Shown: one piece after another, positions 17,590 through 26,679 of the stretch | Layout: each line of letters starts with the position of its first letter | How positions within the stretch are numbered: the stretch's first letter is position 1 | The notes under the pieces: model-generated | Seen by the model: the letters and a program-made list of their open reading frames with translations, nothing else | Database searches by the model: none | Told to the model about the DNA's origin: nothing | Assembly (NCBI RefSeq): GCF_903903185.1 | Contig: NZ_CAIUXT010000061.1 | Coordinates: 47,169-111,168 of the forward strand | Origin: an uncultured Rhodoblastus sp. | GTDB taxonomy: Bacteria; Pseudomonadota; Alphaproteobacteria; Rhizobiales; Beijerinckiaceae | DNA length: 64,000 bases | Direction of reading: 5' to 3' | Position numbers and translations under genes: made by a program

Positions 17590-18996
17590 TCAGGCGGAGC
17601 CGGGCCGTGTCTGCGCGGCGAAAATCGCCTCGACCACCGCGCCGCCCTCGGGCGCGTTGGAAATGACCACCTCGCCGCCCAGCGCCTGCACCCTTTCGCG
17701 CATGCCCAGAAAACCCATGCTGGGCGTCGCCTCTTCGCCGACGCCGCGTCCGTCGTCGCGAATGCGGATCCGCAATCCCGTCAGCGCCGGATCGCTGGCC
17801 TTGGCGCCCCGGCCTGTCGGCTCGAAGTCCCGGCCTGCTGGCTCGTAATCCAAAGTCACGTCGATGCGCCGCGCGCCGGCATGGCGGAAGGCGTTGGTCA
17901 GCCCTTCCTGAACGAAGCGATAGGCCATCAGGCTGGCGCGCTCGCCCAGTGCGGCGATCCCTGCGGAGGAAGACAGGGCCAGCGCGACGCCGGGCTGCGC
18001 CTTGCGCCATTGCTCGGCCAGAATTTCGAGCGCGTCGATCAGGCCGAACTCCTCCAGCGCCGCCGGGCGCAGCCGCGCCAGAATGCGCCGGTTCTGTCCC
18101 TGCAGCGCTTCGACCTGATCGCGCAGGGAGACGGCGGCCGCCTCGGCGGCGGGATCGCCGCCGGCCTGCAAACGCGCCGCCAGCAGCGCCGCCCCGGCGC
18201 GAAGGGCGAAAAGATGCGGCCCGATCTCATCGTGCAATTCGTGGGCGATCGCCTTGCGCTCCTCGTCCTGCAGATCGATCAGCTTCTCGATCAGATCGGC
18301 CTTGGCGGCGCTCAACTCCGCCAGGGTTTGCGCCAGACTGTTGATCTTGCCGCAGGTGTCCACGAATTCGGGCGAACCGGACGGCGTCGCCCGGGCGGCG
18401 TAGTCGCCCGATTCGAGCCGGGCCAGCGTGCGCCCCGCGACATCGAGCGGTTTGAGCGCGCGCCTCAGGAAAAGGCTGCTTGCTCCGAGCAGCGCCAGCG
18501 CCAGCGCGCCGCCGGCGAGCGCCTGGGTCTTGGCCGCCGCCCAGACCTCGCCGATTTCATCGAGCGGATCGCCGACGATGACGATGGAGCCCATGCGCCG
18601 GCCGCCGACGTTGACCGGAATGGTGGTGACCCCAACGGGCGCCCTGACCAGAGCGGTGAGCCAAGCCGGCGCCTGCGAGCGCGCCTCGGCGGACCCAGTG
18701 AAGGCGCCGACGACCGCGAGGCCATCGTTGCGGGACAGGGCGACGCGGACGTGACGCAGATTCTGCAAATTTTCCACCAGCGCGGCGAGCGCGCGCTCCG
18801 GGTCCGGCGCCTCGCGCAGATGGGGAAGCGCCATGGCGACAAATTCGCTGGTCAGCCGCGTCATGCTTTCGGCTTCGGCCCGGGCGCGCGGCCTCGCATC
18901 CGCCAGAATGCGCCCGACATCGACCGCCAGCCACAAGGCGAGCAAGACGCCAAACAGCAGATTGAGACGATAGCGCAGTGAGATTTTTTGCCACAT
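17590..18996 (-). CDS. Sensor histidine kinase (NarX/UhpB class, HisKA_3)
   Basis: A 468-residue membrane kinase from ATG 18996 (GGGAG upstream). It has helix 1 (LNLLFGVLLALWLAVDVG), a periplasmic sensor domain of about 130 residues, helix 2 (ALAGGALALALLGASSLFL), a HAMP segment, a HisKA_3 dimerisation region with phosphoacceptor motif IAHELHDEIGPH, and a HATPase with NAFRHAGA and DDGRGV. It is divergent from a NarL-type regulator gene 126 bases away, its likely partner. Signal unknown; its place beside the TonB genes makes a metal or methylotrophy signal plausible but unproven. Confidence 0.9.
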   Translation of the reverse strand: MWQKISLRYRLNLLFGVLLALWLAVDVGRILADARPRARAEAESMTRLTSEFVAMALPHLREAPDPERALAALVENLQNLRHVRVALSRNDGLAVVGAFTGSAEARSQAPAWLTALVRAPVGVTTIPVNVGGRRMGSIVIVGDPLDEIGEVWAAAKTQALAGGALALALLGASSLFLRRALKPLDVAGRTLARLESGDYAARATPSGSPEFVDTCGKINSLAQTLAELSAAKADLIEKLIDLQDEERKAIAHELHDEIGPHLFALRAGAALLAARLQAGGDPAAEAAAVSLRDQVEALQGQNRRILARLRPAALEEFGLIDALEILAEQWRKAQPGVALALSSSAGIAALGERASLMAYRFVQEGLTNAFRHAGARRIDVTLDYEPAGRDFEPTGRGAKASDPALTGLRIRIRDDGRGVGEEATPSMGFLGMRERVQALGGEVVISNAPEGGAVVEAIFAAQTRPGSA

Positions 18997-19122
18997 GATC
19001 GCGCTCCCGATACGCACAAAATCGAATTCGCAGCCAGGGGTGTCAATGAGCCGCCGGATTGCCCGACCCCCGCATTCGGTTATCATGGGCATTTACGGCG
19101 GGTAAGCTGGAGGCTTCGAGCG

Positions 19123-19746
19123 GTGCGCGTTCTGATCGTCGATGACCATCCGGTCGTCATTTCCGGCTGCAAGGCGCTTTTGGGCGCCGATCCGTCGATC
19201 GAGGTCCGCGAGGCCATGGATGGCGCCAGCGGCTATTCGGCCTATTTCGCCTTCAGGCCCGATGTCGCGGTGATCGATTTCAATCTGCCGGGCATTTCGG
19301 GTCTCGAACTTTGCCGCCGCCTGCTGCTGCGCGACCCCGAGGCGCGCATCGCCATTTTCAGCATGAACGACGATGCGTTTTTCGCCGCCCGCGCCATCGA
19401 GGCCGGCGCGAGGGGCTATATCGCCAAGAACGACGATCCGCTGCTGTTCATTGCTGCCTTGCGGCGCATCGCCGAAGGCGGCGTCTATCTCCAGCCGGAA
19501 ATGGCCAGCGCCGTCGCCTTCAACCGGACCGGAGCGGGTCCGGGCCGGCTCGGCGGGCTGACCGCGCGCGAACTGGAAATATTGCGGCTGTTCGCCGCCG
19601 GCCGCAGCGTCGCGGAAATAGCGGATGTCCTGAACATCTCCCACAAGACCGCCGCCAATAATTGCACGGCGCTGAAACAAAAGCTCGGCGCCCGCAGTTC
19701 GGCCGAACTGATCCGCCTCGCCGTGGATTCGAAGCTGGCTGGATAG
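19123..19746 (+). CDS. NarL/UhpA-family response regulator
   Basis: A 207-residue regulator: receiver domain MRVLIVDDHPVV with phosphoacceptor Asp52 (VAVIDFNLPG), then a LuxR-type helix-turn-helix (LTARELEILRLFAAGRSVAEIADVLNISHKTAANN). The GTG at 19123 is chosen because the receiver begins exactly there and GGAGG lies upstream; the open frame extends leftwards without homology. It is divergent from the histidine kinase gene. The targets are unknown. Confidence 0.92.
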   Translation: MRVLIVDDHPVVISGCKALLGADPSIEVREAMDGASGYSAYFAFRPDVAVIDFNLPGISGLELCRRLLLRDPEARIAIFSMNDDAFFAARAIEAGARGYIAKNDDPLLFIAALRRIAEGGVYLQPEMASAVAFNRTGAGPGRLGGLTARELEILRLFAAGRSVAEIADVLNISHKTAANNCTALKQKLGARSSAELIRLAVDSKLAG

Positions 19747-19811
19747 GCAAGGCGCCCGGATCGCGCAATTGCGTCCCGATCTCATTTGTGTTTTAGCTTG
19801 AATGATCGACG

Positions 19812-20070
19812 GTTCCTCGTTTCGCACCTGCGGGCGAGGTTAAAAGGGAACACGGAAACGGATTTTCGTTCGGCGATCCAGTCGATGGTCGAAGGTCAAA
19901 TCCACAAGCCGTGGCTGCCCCCGCAACTGTGAGCGGTGAGAAATCGGTCCCTTGCGATTGTTCAAGACAATCGGCCACTGGTCGCTTCCCCGATTTCCAC
20001 CCGGGGCAGGCGGATGACCGGGAAGGCTGGACCGAGACACGACGACCCGCAAGCCAGGAGACCTGCCGTC
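19812..20070 (+). ncRNA. Cobalamin (B12) riboswitch
   Basis: The order of conserved elements fits the B12 riboswitch: AAAAGGGAACACGG near 19842, GCCGTGGCTGCCCCCGCAACTGT at 19908-19930 (in two halves), GCCACTG at 19974-19980, GGATGACCGGGAAGG at 20012-20026 and the B12 box GCAAGCCAGGAGACCTGCC at 20049-20067. It precedes cbiM by about 120 bases, so adenosylcobalamin should switch off cobalt uptake. Confidence 0.95.
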
Positions 20071-20188
20071 GAAATGGCGTCGTACGCGTCCCTGGGCGGG
20101 GTGTCCAGAATGGCGTGCTCTGTTCGCTCCGGTCGATGATCGCGCGATAGGGCTGGTCGTGCGGCGGTTCGAAGGCTTGAGGTGGACG

Positions 20189-20857
20189 ATGCATATTATG
20201 GAAGGCTTTTTGCCGGTCGGGCATTGCATCGGCTGGTTCGCCGTTTCGACGCCCTTCGTTGTGGCCGGCGCGATCTCAGTGAAAAAAATCATCCGCGAGC
20301 GCCCTGAGACGCGGCTGACGCTGGCCGCCGCCGGCGCTTTCGCCTTTGTCCTTTCTGCGCTCAAAATGCCGAGCGTCACCGGCTCCTGCTCGCATCCGAC
20401 CGGCACGGGACTCGGCGCGATCATCTTCGGCCCTGCGGTAATGGCGGTGATCGGCGCGATCGTGCTGCTGTTCCAGGCGCTGCTGATCGCGCATGGCGGC
20501 CTGACGACGCTGGGCGCCAATGTCTTTTCGATGGCCATTGCCGGCCCCTGGGTTTCCTGGGCGATCTGGCGCGGTTTAAGCAAGCTCGGCGCTTCCATCG
20601 CCGTGGCGGTGTTCTTCGCCGCCGCTCTGGGCGATCTCGCCACCTACGCCACGACCTCGGTGCAACTGGCTTTAGCCTATCCTGATCCCGCCTCGGGCTT
20701 CCTCGGCGCCGTCGTGAAATTCGGCTCCATTTACGCCATCACCCAGATACCCCTCGCGATTGCAGAAGGCTTTCTGACCGTTGTGGTGATGGACGCCCTG
20801 TCCGGTCGCGCCGGCAAGGGCGACGAAGTGGCGTTCCTGGCCGGGAAGGTGCGATAA
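20189..20857 (+). CDS. cbiM: Cobalt ECF transporter substrate-specific subunit CbiM
   Basis: A 222-residue integral membrane protein. The start [13 protein letters not shown] places the conserved His2 of the CbiM metal site directly after the initiator Met, which fixes ATG 20189 as the start. [20 protein letters not shown] is the other family signature. With CbiN, CbiQ and CbiO it imports Co2+ for cobalamin synthesis. It is the first gene after the B12 riboswitch, and its TAA stop overlaps the cbiN ATG. Confidence 0.96.
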   Translation: MHIMEGFLPVGHCIGWFAVSTPFVVAGAISVKKIIRERPETRLTLAAAGAFAFVLSALKMPSVTGSCSHPTGTGLGAIIFGPAVMAVIGAIVLLFQALLIAHGGLTTLGANVFSMAIAGPWVSWAIWRGLSKLGASIAVAVFFAAALGDLATYATTSVQLALAYPDPASGFLGAVVKFGSIYAITQIPLAIAEGFLTVVVMDALSGRAGKGDEVAFLAGKVR

Positions 20858-21150
20858 TGGCGATCCACCGTTCCGTCTGGCTCCTCGCCGCCGCCCTCGC
20901 CATCGTCGCGGCGCCTCTTGTCATCCCCGGTCTGGGCGGCGAATTCAAGGGGGCCGACGACCTTGGAACCGATGCGATCGCTCAAGCCGTTCCCGGCTTC
21001 AAACCATGGTTCCAACCCTTGTGGAAACCGCCGAGCGACGAGGTTGAAACCATGATGTTCGCGTTGCAGGCGGCTTTGGGGGCCGGGCTCCTCGGCTATG
21101 TCATCGGGCGCCGGCAGTCGTCGTCGCAAAAAAATGTCGCCGGTCGATAG
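20857..21150 (+). CDS. cbiN: Cobalt transporter auxiliary subunit CbiN
   Basis: A 97-residue protein with two membrane helices (VWLLAAALAIVAAPLVIP and MFALQAALGAGLLGYVIG) around the periplasmic loop GGEFKGADDLGTDAI, the standard CbiN layout (F-x-G-x-D). CbiN helps CbiM load cobalt. It overlaps cbiM by one base and the start of cbiQ by about 17 bases. Confidence 0.94.
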   Translation: MAIHRSVWLLAAALAIVAAPLVIPGLGGEFKGADDLGTDAIAQAVPGFKPWFQPLWKPPSDEVETMMFALQAALGAGLLGYVIGRRQSSSQKNVAGR

Positions 21151-21865
21151 GGCCGCCCACCTCAATCGCTGGCGCCATCGCTCCCTCACGGAAAAGGCCG
21201 CTCTGGCGCTCGGCATGATGCTGCTCGCCATCGCCCTGCCGCCGGGACCGGGCGCGCCGATGGTGGCGGCGATCATGACGGCGGCGGCCCTGGCTGGCGC
21301 GCGCGTTGCGCCAAAAGTCTGGCTGGCCTGCGCGCTGGCGCCTTTGGGCTTTCTGGCGGTTGGGGCTATTTCGCTGGCGGTTCAGCTGGATTCGCATGGC
21401 CTGAGCCTCGCGCCCGGCGGATTGGCGGCGGCGGCGCGGCTGGTCTTGCGGAGCTTTGCCGCACTGACCTGCCTGTTGTTTCTGGCTCTGACCACGCCGG
21501 CTGCCGACCTGATCGCCGGATTGCGCCGTCTTGGGCTGCCCGCCGAAATCGCCGAACTGGCGCTGCTGATCTATCGCTTTTTGTTCCTTCTGGGCGACAC
21601 GGCGATGGCGATGGATGCGGCTCAAGCCGCGCGCCTCGGCCATGCCGGCGCGAAAAGGCGGCTGCGCGCGCTGGGACTGCTGATCGCCAATCTGCTGCCG
21701 CGCGCGCTGGACCGGGCGCGCCGGCTGGAAACAGGTCTGGCCGCGCGCGGCTGGGACGGCGAGTTGCGCGTTCTGTCGCATCGCGCGCCCGTCTCCCTGC
21801 CGGCCATGGGCCTGATCGGCCTCACGCTGTTCGCGACGGCGGCGGCGGGAATCCGGTTCTCATGA
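21134..21865 (+). CDS. cbiQ: Cobalt ECF transporter transmembrane subunit CbiQ
   Basis: A 243-residue T-component from ATG 21134. Its helices are followed by the ALRRLGL-like coupling motif (IAGLRRLGLPAEIAELALLIYRF) and the second coupling segment (QAARLGHAGAKRRLRALGLLIANLLPRAL) used to contact the ATPase. The ATG at 21098 is less likely because it lies deep in cbiN. The stop overlaps cbiO (ATGA). Confidence 0.93.
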   Translation: MSPVDRAAHLNRWRHRSLTEKAALALGMMLLAIALPPGPGAPMVAAIMTAAALAGARVAPKVWLACALAPLGFLAVGAISLAVQLDSHGLSLAPGGLAAAARLVLRSFAALTCLLFLALTTPAADLIAGLRRLGLPAEIAELALLIYRFLFLLGDTAMAMDAAQAARLGHAGAKRRLRALGLLIANLLPRALDRARRLETGLAARGWDGELRVLSHRAPVSLPAMGLIGLTLFATAAAGIRFS

Positions 21866-22767
21866 CCCTGCTTGAAGCGCAAGCCCTGACCTATGCCTAT
21901 CCGGGCGGCGTCCCTGCCTTGTCGGGGCTCGATCTTCGGGTTGAACGCGGCCGGCGCCTCGCCATTCTCGGTCCCAATGGCGCCGGCAAGACGACTTTGC
22001 TGCTGCACCTGAACGGCACGTTGCGACCGTCCTCGGGCCGCGTCCTGCTCGACGGCGCCGCCGCCGGCTATTCCCGCGAAAAACTGTCGCACTGGCGGCG
22101 GCGCGTCGGTCTGGTGCTGCAGGACTCCGACGACCAGTTATTCGCCGCCTCGGTGGCCGAGGATGTGTCGTTCGGCCCGCTCAATCTGGGCTTGAGCGAC
22201 GAGGAAGCGCGCGCGCGCGTCGAGGAGACCCTGGCCGCGCTCGCCATTGCCGATCTGGCGGACCGCCCGACCCACATGCTGTCCTTTGGCCAGAAAAAGC
22301 GCGCGGCGCTCGCCGGCGCCGCAGCAATGCGCCCGGAGATCCTGCTGCTCGACGAACCCACCGCCGGGCTCGACCAGCGCGGCGCAACCTTGCTGCTGGA
22401 CGTGCTCAAGCAGCTTCAGAACGGCGGAACGACGCTGGTTTTCACCACCCACGACGCCGATCTCGCCTGGGCCTTCGCGGACGACGTCGCCCTTTTCGGG
22501 CAAGGCCGGGTCATCGTCCAGGGCGCCGCCGGCGATATCCTCGTCGATGCGGCGCGGATGAACGAGGCCGGGTTGACCGTCCCTTTCCTCGCCCAAATCG
22601 GACTGAAATTGCGCCGCTGCGGCGCGCTGGGCGCGCAGGCGCCGCTGCCGCGCGACGAGGCCAGCGCACTGGCGCTTTTCCCGGGCGCCGCCGTTGTCGG
22701 CCCCGCCTCGTCAAAGCCGCAAGGCGGGCCGGACTTCGAGGCCCTGACCTCCGAACCCGGGTCTTGA
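21862..22767 (+). CDS. cbiO: Cobalt ECF transporter ATPase CbiO
   Basis: A 301-residue ABC ATPase: Walker A GPNGAGKTT, Q-loop VLQDSDDQLFAASV (the DQ pair typical of ECF ATPases), signature LSFGQKKRAALAGAAAM, Walker B ILLLDEPTAGLD and switch His in FTTHDADLAW. The C-terminal 60 residues are a family-typical extension. It is the last gene of the riboswitch-controlled cbiMNQO operon. Confidence 0.95.
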   Translation: MTLLEAQALTYAYPGGVPALSGLDLRVERGRRLAILGPNGAGKTTLLLHLNGTLRPSSGRVLLDGAAAGYSREKLSHWRRRVGLVLQDSDDQLFAASVAEDVSFGPLNLGLSDEEARARVEETLAALAIADLADRPTHMLSFGQKKRAALAGAAAMRPEILLLDEPTAGLDQRGATLLLDVLKQLQNGGTTLVFTTHDADLAWAFADDVALFGQGRVIVQGAAGDILVDAARMNEAGLTVPFLAQIGLKLRRCGALGAQAPLPRDEASALALFPGAAVVGPASSKPQGGPDFEALTSEPGS

Positions 22768-22957
22768 GCCAAGGCGCCCAATTTCCGCCGTTTTGAACAT
22801 TAGATCGTTTCTAAATTTGAATGTTTCGATTGCCGGCCTGCGGCGTCGTCAATATCAGTCGTACCGGAGAACGGGCGGGGCCGCCGCCGCGAATGGAGCT
22901 TCGAATGACGAGGAACAACGCCCGAGCGAAGGCGGGCCCGGGTTTTATTCCGCTAGG

Positions 22958-23001
22958 GCGTTTTCCGGCGAAGCGGATACCGGCTCGCGTGAAGAAAACG
23001 C
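22958..23001. repeat. Palindromic intergenic repeat near the peroxidase start
   Basis: GCGTTTTC (22958-22965) and GAAAACGC (22994-23001) flank the core CGGCGAAGCGGATACCGGCT and CGCGTGAA. The core GCGAAG-GGATACCGG-TCGCGTGAA closely resembles a short palindrome found repeatedly between genes in Hyphomicrobiales genomes (from memory, not searched). It overlaps the 5' end of the next gene. Confidence 0.6.
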
Positions 23002-24269
23002 ACAAAAACAAGAAACCAGAGCCCCTTTTTCGTTCAATCGGATCGGGTAAGGCTCTAGCTGCCGGCGCGGCTTTTCTTCTGCTTGCGATCGCTCCGGCCC
23101 TCGCCGATGCCGCCGCCCCGCTCCGCGCCGCCGACGAACAGGCTTTGAGCGACCAGCAATTGCTGGGAAAGAGAATTTTCGAGGATGTGACGCTTTCCGA
23201 ACCGCAGGGCATGTCCTGCGCCTCCTGCCATGCGCCCGAACACGCATTCCAGGGCAACAACAAATCGCCCATCGCCGCCGTCGCGCTCGGCAGCACGCCG
23301 GACAAAGTCGGGACCCGCAAGACGCCGACGCTCATGTACAAGGCCTATAGCCCGGCTTTCGGCTTTTATATCGACGCCGACGGGGCAAAACCGAAGCTGG
23401 AGCCGCGCGGCGGCCAATTCTGGGACGGCCGCGCCGCCGACCTCGCCGAACAGGCCTCCGGCCCGCTGCTCAACCCCCTGGAGATGAACAATCCCTCGGC
23501 CGAAGCGGTCGTCGCCAAGATTGCGCGCGCTCCCTATGCCGATCTGGCGAAAACACTTTATGGACCGGAGGTATTCGCCGACCCCAAAGCGGCGATGGGC
23601 AAGATGATGAAGTCGGTCGCGGCCTTTGAACTATCGCCACGCTTTGCGCCCTTCTCCTCGAAATTCGACGACTGGCTGCGCGGCAAGACGGAATTGACCG
23701 CCGAGGAAAAGCGCGGCTACGCCATTTTCATCGATACGAAAAAGAGCAATTGCGTCGATTGCCACGCCGGCAAACCGGAGTCCAAAGACCCTACCGACTG
23801 GATTTTCAGCGATTTTTCCTATCACGTGCTGGGCGTTCCGAGAAATGCGGCGATCCCTGCCAACGCCAATCCGGAGGTCTTCGATCTCGGGCTGTGCAAG
23901 CGCCCCGGACTGGAAGCGATTTTGCCCAAAAAGATCAAGCTCGCCTCGCTCTGCGGCGCCTTCAAGGCCCCGACCCTGCGAAATGTCGCGGTGACCGGAC
24001 CCTATTTCCACAATGGCGCCTTCCCCTCGCTACGCGACGCCGTCGCCTTCTACGCCACCCGAGAGACCGATCCCGGTCATTGGTATCCCCGGGACGCCAA
24101 GGGCAAAATCGACAAATTCAACGACCTGCCGAAAGCGTATAAAGCGTCCGTAAATGTCGAAGATGTCCCCTATGATCGCAAACCGGGCCAGCGCCCACGT
24201 CTGAACGACCAGGAGATCGACGCGCTGGTGGCCTTTTTGAAGACCTTGACCGATAGAGGCATGAACTGA
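22989..24269 (+). CDS. Di-haem cytochrome c peroxidase / MauG-family protein
   Basis: A protein of about 426 residues with a signal peptide (ALAAGAAFLLLAIAPALA) and two haem-binding motifs, CASCH and CVDCH, in two cytochrome c domains; TLRNVAVTGPYFHNG carries the conserved distal region. Family members reduce H2O2 or oxidise protein or metal substrates in the periplasm. The start is uncertain: GTG 22989 gives a sensible signal peptide, whereas ATG 22905 has a better GGAG site but adds an odd 28-residue leader that reads through the palindromic repeat. It is followed one base later by a cupredoxin gene and then FTR1, which suggests an Fe(II)-oxidation or iron-uptake role. Confidence 0.85.
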   Translation: MKKTHKNKKPEPLFRSIGSGKALAAGAAFLLLAIAPALADAAAPLRAADEQALSDQQLLGKRIFEDVTLSEPQGMSCASCHAPEHAFQGNNKSPIAAVALGSTPDKVGTRKTPTLMYKAYSPAFGFYIDADGAKPKLEPRGGQFWDGRAADLAEQASGPLLNPLEMNNPSAEAVVAKIARAPYADLAKTLYGPEVFADPKAAMGKMMKSVAAFELSPRFAPFSSKFDDWLRGKTELTAEEKRGYAIFIDTKKSNCVDCHAGKPESKDPTDWIFSDFSYHVLGVPRNAAIPANANPEVFDLGLCKRPGLEAILPKKIKLASLCGAFKAPTLRNVAVTGPYFHNGAFPSLRDAVAFYATRETDPGHWYPRDAKGKIDKFNDLPKAYKASVNVEDVPYDRKPGQRPRLNDQEIDALVAFLKTLTDRGMN

Positions 24270-24270
24270 A

Positions 24271-24615
24271 ATGATCCGGAAGTCACCGATCCGCGCCGTT
24301 GCGCTAGGCTTGCTGTTTCTCGCGGAAGCGGGATTTTGCGCGCCGGCGCAATCGGCAAATGTGACGATTTCGATCCAGGATCATAAATTCGATCCGCCCG
24401 AGCCCCACGCGCCGGCCAACCAGCCGATCACCCTTGTCGTCAAGAACCTCGACCAGACGCCCGCCGAATTCGAGAGCAAGCAACTCAAGGTCGAGAAAAT
24501 GGTGATCGGCGGCGGCGAAATCACTTTGCAGATTCGGCCTATGCCGCCGGGGCGCTATCGGTTCTTTGACGATTACCACCAGGACGACGCCGCGGGTTTC
24601 CTTGTCGTCGAGTGA
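24271..24615 (+). CDS. Periplasmic cupredoxin-domain protein (iron-uptake partner)
   Basis: A 114-residue secreted protein: signal peptide (LGLLFLAEAGFCAPAQSA) and a cupredoxin_1 domain (VTISIQDHKFDPPEPHAPAN ... FESKQLKVEKMVIGGG ... GRYRFFDDYHQ). Such domains occur in EfeO- and P19-related proteins beside FTR1 permeases. A canonical Cys-His type 1 copper set is not visible; Met, His and Glu residues may bind iron or copper. The stop is 11 bases before the FTR1 ATG. Confidence 0.85.
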   Translation: MIRKSPIRAVALGLLFLAEAGFCAPAQSANVTISIQDHKFDPPEPHAPANQPITLVVKNLDQTPAEFESKQLKVEKMVIGGGEITLQIRPMPPGRYRFFDDYHQDDAAGFLVVE

Positions 24616-24626
24616 GGTTTGAAAAA

Positions 24627-25469
24627 ATGATCGGCGCGCTCATCATCGTCTTTCGCGAAGTCATCGAGGCCGGGCTGATCATCGGCATCGTGCTGGCGGT
24701 CACGCGCGGCGTGCCGCATCGCGGCGCCTGGGTATTCGGCGGGGTGGCTTCCGGGGTTTTGGGTGCCTGCCTCGTGGCGGCTTTCGCGGGCGCGCTGTCC
24801 AACGCCTTTGCCGGCGTCGGTCAGGAATTGTTCAACGCCTTTGTGCTGGCGCTCGCCGTCGTCATGCTGGGATGGCATAATATCTGGATGGCGCGCCACG
24901 GGCGCGAACTCGCCAATGAACTTCGCGTGGTCGGCCAGTCCGTGGTCCAGGGTTCCCGGTCGCTGATGGCGCTGGCCATCGTCATCGCCGTGGCGGTATT
25001 GCGCGAAGGCTCCGAAGTCGCGCTGTTTCTCTATGGCCTCGCGGCGTCCGGCGGTTCCAGTTCCGCGTCCATGCTGCTCGGCGGCGCTCTTGGGCTGGCG
25101 CTCGGCGGCGGCGTTTCGGCGCTGATGTTCTTTGGCCTCGTCACCATTCCGACACGCCATCTGTTTTCGGTCACCTCCGCGCTCATCACCTTTCTCGCGG
25201 CGGGCATGGCCAGCCAATGCGTCGCCTTCCTGCAACAGGCGGGTCTGTTGAACGCCTTTTCGGCGACTTTGTGGGACACTTCCGCGATTCTGCCAGAGGA
25301 AAGCCTGCCGGGACGCGCGCTGCACGCCTTGTTCGGCTATACGGACCAGCCCTCCGGCATGCAGTTGATCGTTTACCTGGCGGTGTTGCTGACGATCTTC
25401 GCCCTGACCAGAATGACCGGGGCGCCTGCCGCCGCCGTCCAGCGGGTCGGAGGCGTTTCCGGCGCCTGA
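24627..25469 (+). CDS. FTR1-family high-affinity iron permease
   Basis: A 280-residue seven-helix permease. Both REXXE iron motifs are present: REVIEAGLIIG in helix 1 and REGSEVALFLYG in helix 4. FTR1 proteins take up Fe(III) produced by a partner oxidase across the inner membrane. ATG 24627 has GAGG nine bases upstream; a GTG at 24612 overlapping the cupredoxin stop is an alternative. It forms an operon with the cytochrome c peroxidase and cupredoxin genes. Confidence 0.93.
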   Translation: MIGALIIVFREVIEAGLIIGIVLAVTRGVPHRGAWVFGGVASGVLGACLVAAFAGALSNAFAGVGQELFNAFVLALAVVMLGWHNIWMARHGRELANELRVVGQSVVQGSRSLMALAIVIAVAVLREGSEVALFLYGLAASGGSSSASMLLGGALGLALGGGVSALMFFGLVTIPTRHLFSVTSALITFLAAGMASQCVAFLQQAGLLNAFSATLWDTSAILPEESLPGRALHALFGYTDQPSGMQLIVYLAVLLTIFALTRMTGAPAAAVQRVGGVSGA

Positions 25470-25499
25470 CCCGGAGCTTGTCGACCCGAAAATTTGCCC

Positions 25500-25527
25500 G
25501 TATGATGAGACGATTAAATCATCATAC
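25500..25527. promoter_or_regulatory. NikR operator
   Basis: GTATGA (25500-25505), a 16-base spacer and TCATAC (25522-25527) exactly match the known NikR recognition site. It lies about 60 bases before nicT, in an operon that also encodes NikR, so nickel-dependent autorepression is expected. A GGAACGGC/GCCGTTCC hairpin (25543-25562) follows. Confidence 0.92.
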
Positions 25528-25584
25528 CCGTAAGCGGGTGTGGGAACGGCTTTGGCCGTTCCTTCGGGGCGGTGGGCGGAGGGC

Positions 25585-26652
25585 ATGATGAGCGCGGCGA
25601 CCGACCGGACCGAAAGACTCGCGGCGCCCCGACTTCCCATGCAAACGATTGCGGTCTTCGCCGCGCTGGTCCTCGCCAACGGCCTTGCCTGGGCCTGGGC
25701 TTTCGCGCTGTTTGCCGATCGTCCCGCCGTTCTCGGCACGGCCCTGCTCGCCTGGGTTTTCGGCCTGCGCCATGCGGTTGACGCCGACCATATCGCCGCC
25801 ATCGACAATGTCGTGCGCAAATTGATGCAGCAGGGCGAACAGCCGCGCATGGCGGGCCTGTTCTTCTCGCTCGGCCATTCGACCGTGGTGGTCATCGCGG
25901 CCGCCGCTCTGGCGCTGACGGCGGCGGCGATGAAGGATCGCCTCGCCGAGTTCAAGAGCGTCGGGGGCGTGATCGGCACGGCCGTCTCCTCGGGCTTCCT
26001 GCTGCTCATCGCGCTGGCCAATCTGGTGATTCTCGTCAACGTCTGGCGGACGTTCCAAAGCGTCTCCAGGGGCGGCGCGCTCGATCACGAGAGTCTCGAC
26101 CTTCTGCTCTCGGGGCGCGGATTTTTGGCGCGGATTTTCCGGCCAATGTTCCGCGTGGTGACGAAAAGCTGGCACATGTACCCGCTTGGCTTCCTGTTCG
26201 GGCTCGGTTTCGACACCGCGACCGAAATCGGATTGCTGAGCATTTCCGCCTCCCAGGCGGCCAATGGCATGGCGCCGCTGCAAACCCTGGTGTTCCCGGC
26301 CCTGTTCACCGCCGGGATGGCGCTGGTCGACACCGCCGACAGCGCGTTGATGGTCAGCGCCTATGGCTGGGCCTTCGTCAATCCGATCCGCAAACTCTGG
26401 TACAATCTCACCATCACCGCGGCCTCGGTGGTCGTCGCCTTGTTCATCGGCGGCGTCGAAGCGCTCGGGCTGATCGCCGAGCGCCTCGGCCTTGAAGGCG
26501 GCGTGTGGGATGTGGTCACAAGCCTCAGCGACAGCCTCGCCAATTTCGGCTTTGTCGTCATCGGCGTGTTCGCTCTCGCCTGGGGCCTCTCCATGCTGAT
26601 ATACAAGCTCATGAAATACGATCGCCTGGAAGTTGCTTCGCCCGAGGCGTAA
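25585..26652 (+). CDS. nicT: Nickel/cobalt permease of the NiCoT family
   Basis: A 355-residue, eight-helix permease. The metal-binding signature HAVDADHIAAIDNV in helix 2 and LGFDTATEIGLL in helix 4 define NiCoT (HoxN/NixA). It imports Ni2+ at the inner membrane. GGAGG lies just upstream of two adjacent ATGs (25585, 25588). Control by NikR through the operator at 25500 makes nickel rather than cobalt the likely substrate. nikR follows after 27 bases. Confidence 0.94.
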   Translation: MMSAATDRTERLAAPRLPMQTIAVFAALVLANGLAWAWAFALFADRPAVLGTALLAWVFGLRHAVDADHIAAIDNVVRKLMQQGEQPRMAGLFFSLGHSTVVVIAAAALALTAAAMKDRLAEFKSVGGVIGTAVSSGFLLLIALANLVILVNVWRTFQSVSRGGALDHESLDLLLSGRGFLARIFRPMFRVVTKSWHMYPLGFLFGLGFDTATEIGLLSISASQAANGMAPLQTLVFPALFTAGMALVDTADSALMVSAYGWAFVNPIRKLWYNLTITAASVVVALFIGGVEALGLIAERLGLEGGVWDVVTSLSDSLANFGFVVIGVFALAWGLSMLIYKLMKYDRLEVASPEA

Positions 26653-26679
26653 CGCCTGAACTTGCGAGGGACAAACACC

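Noticed and set aside
24573..26039. 488-codon minus-strand frame opposite FTR1 and nicT
   Set aside because: Spans two well-supported genes and an intergenic NikR operator; no homology.
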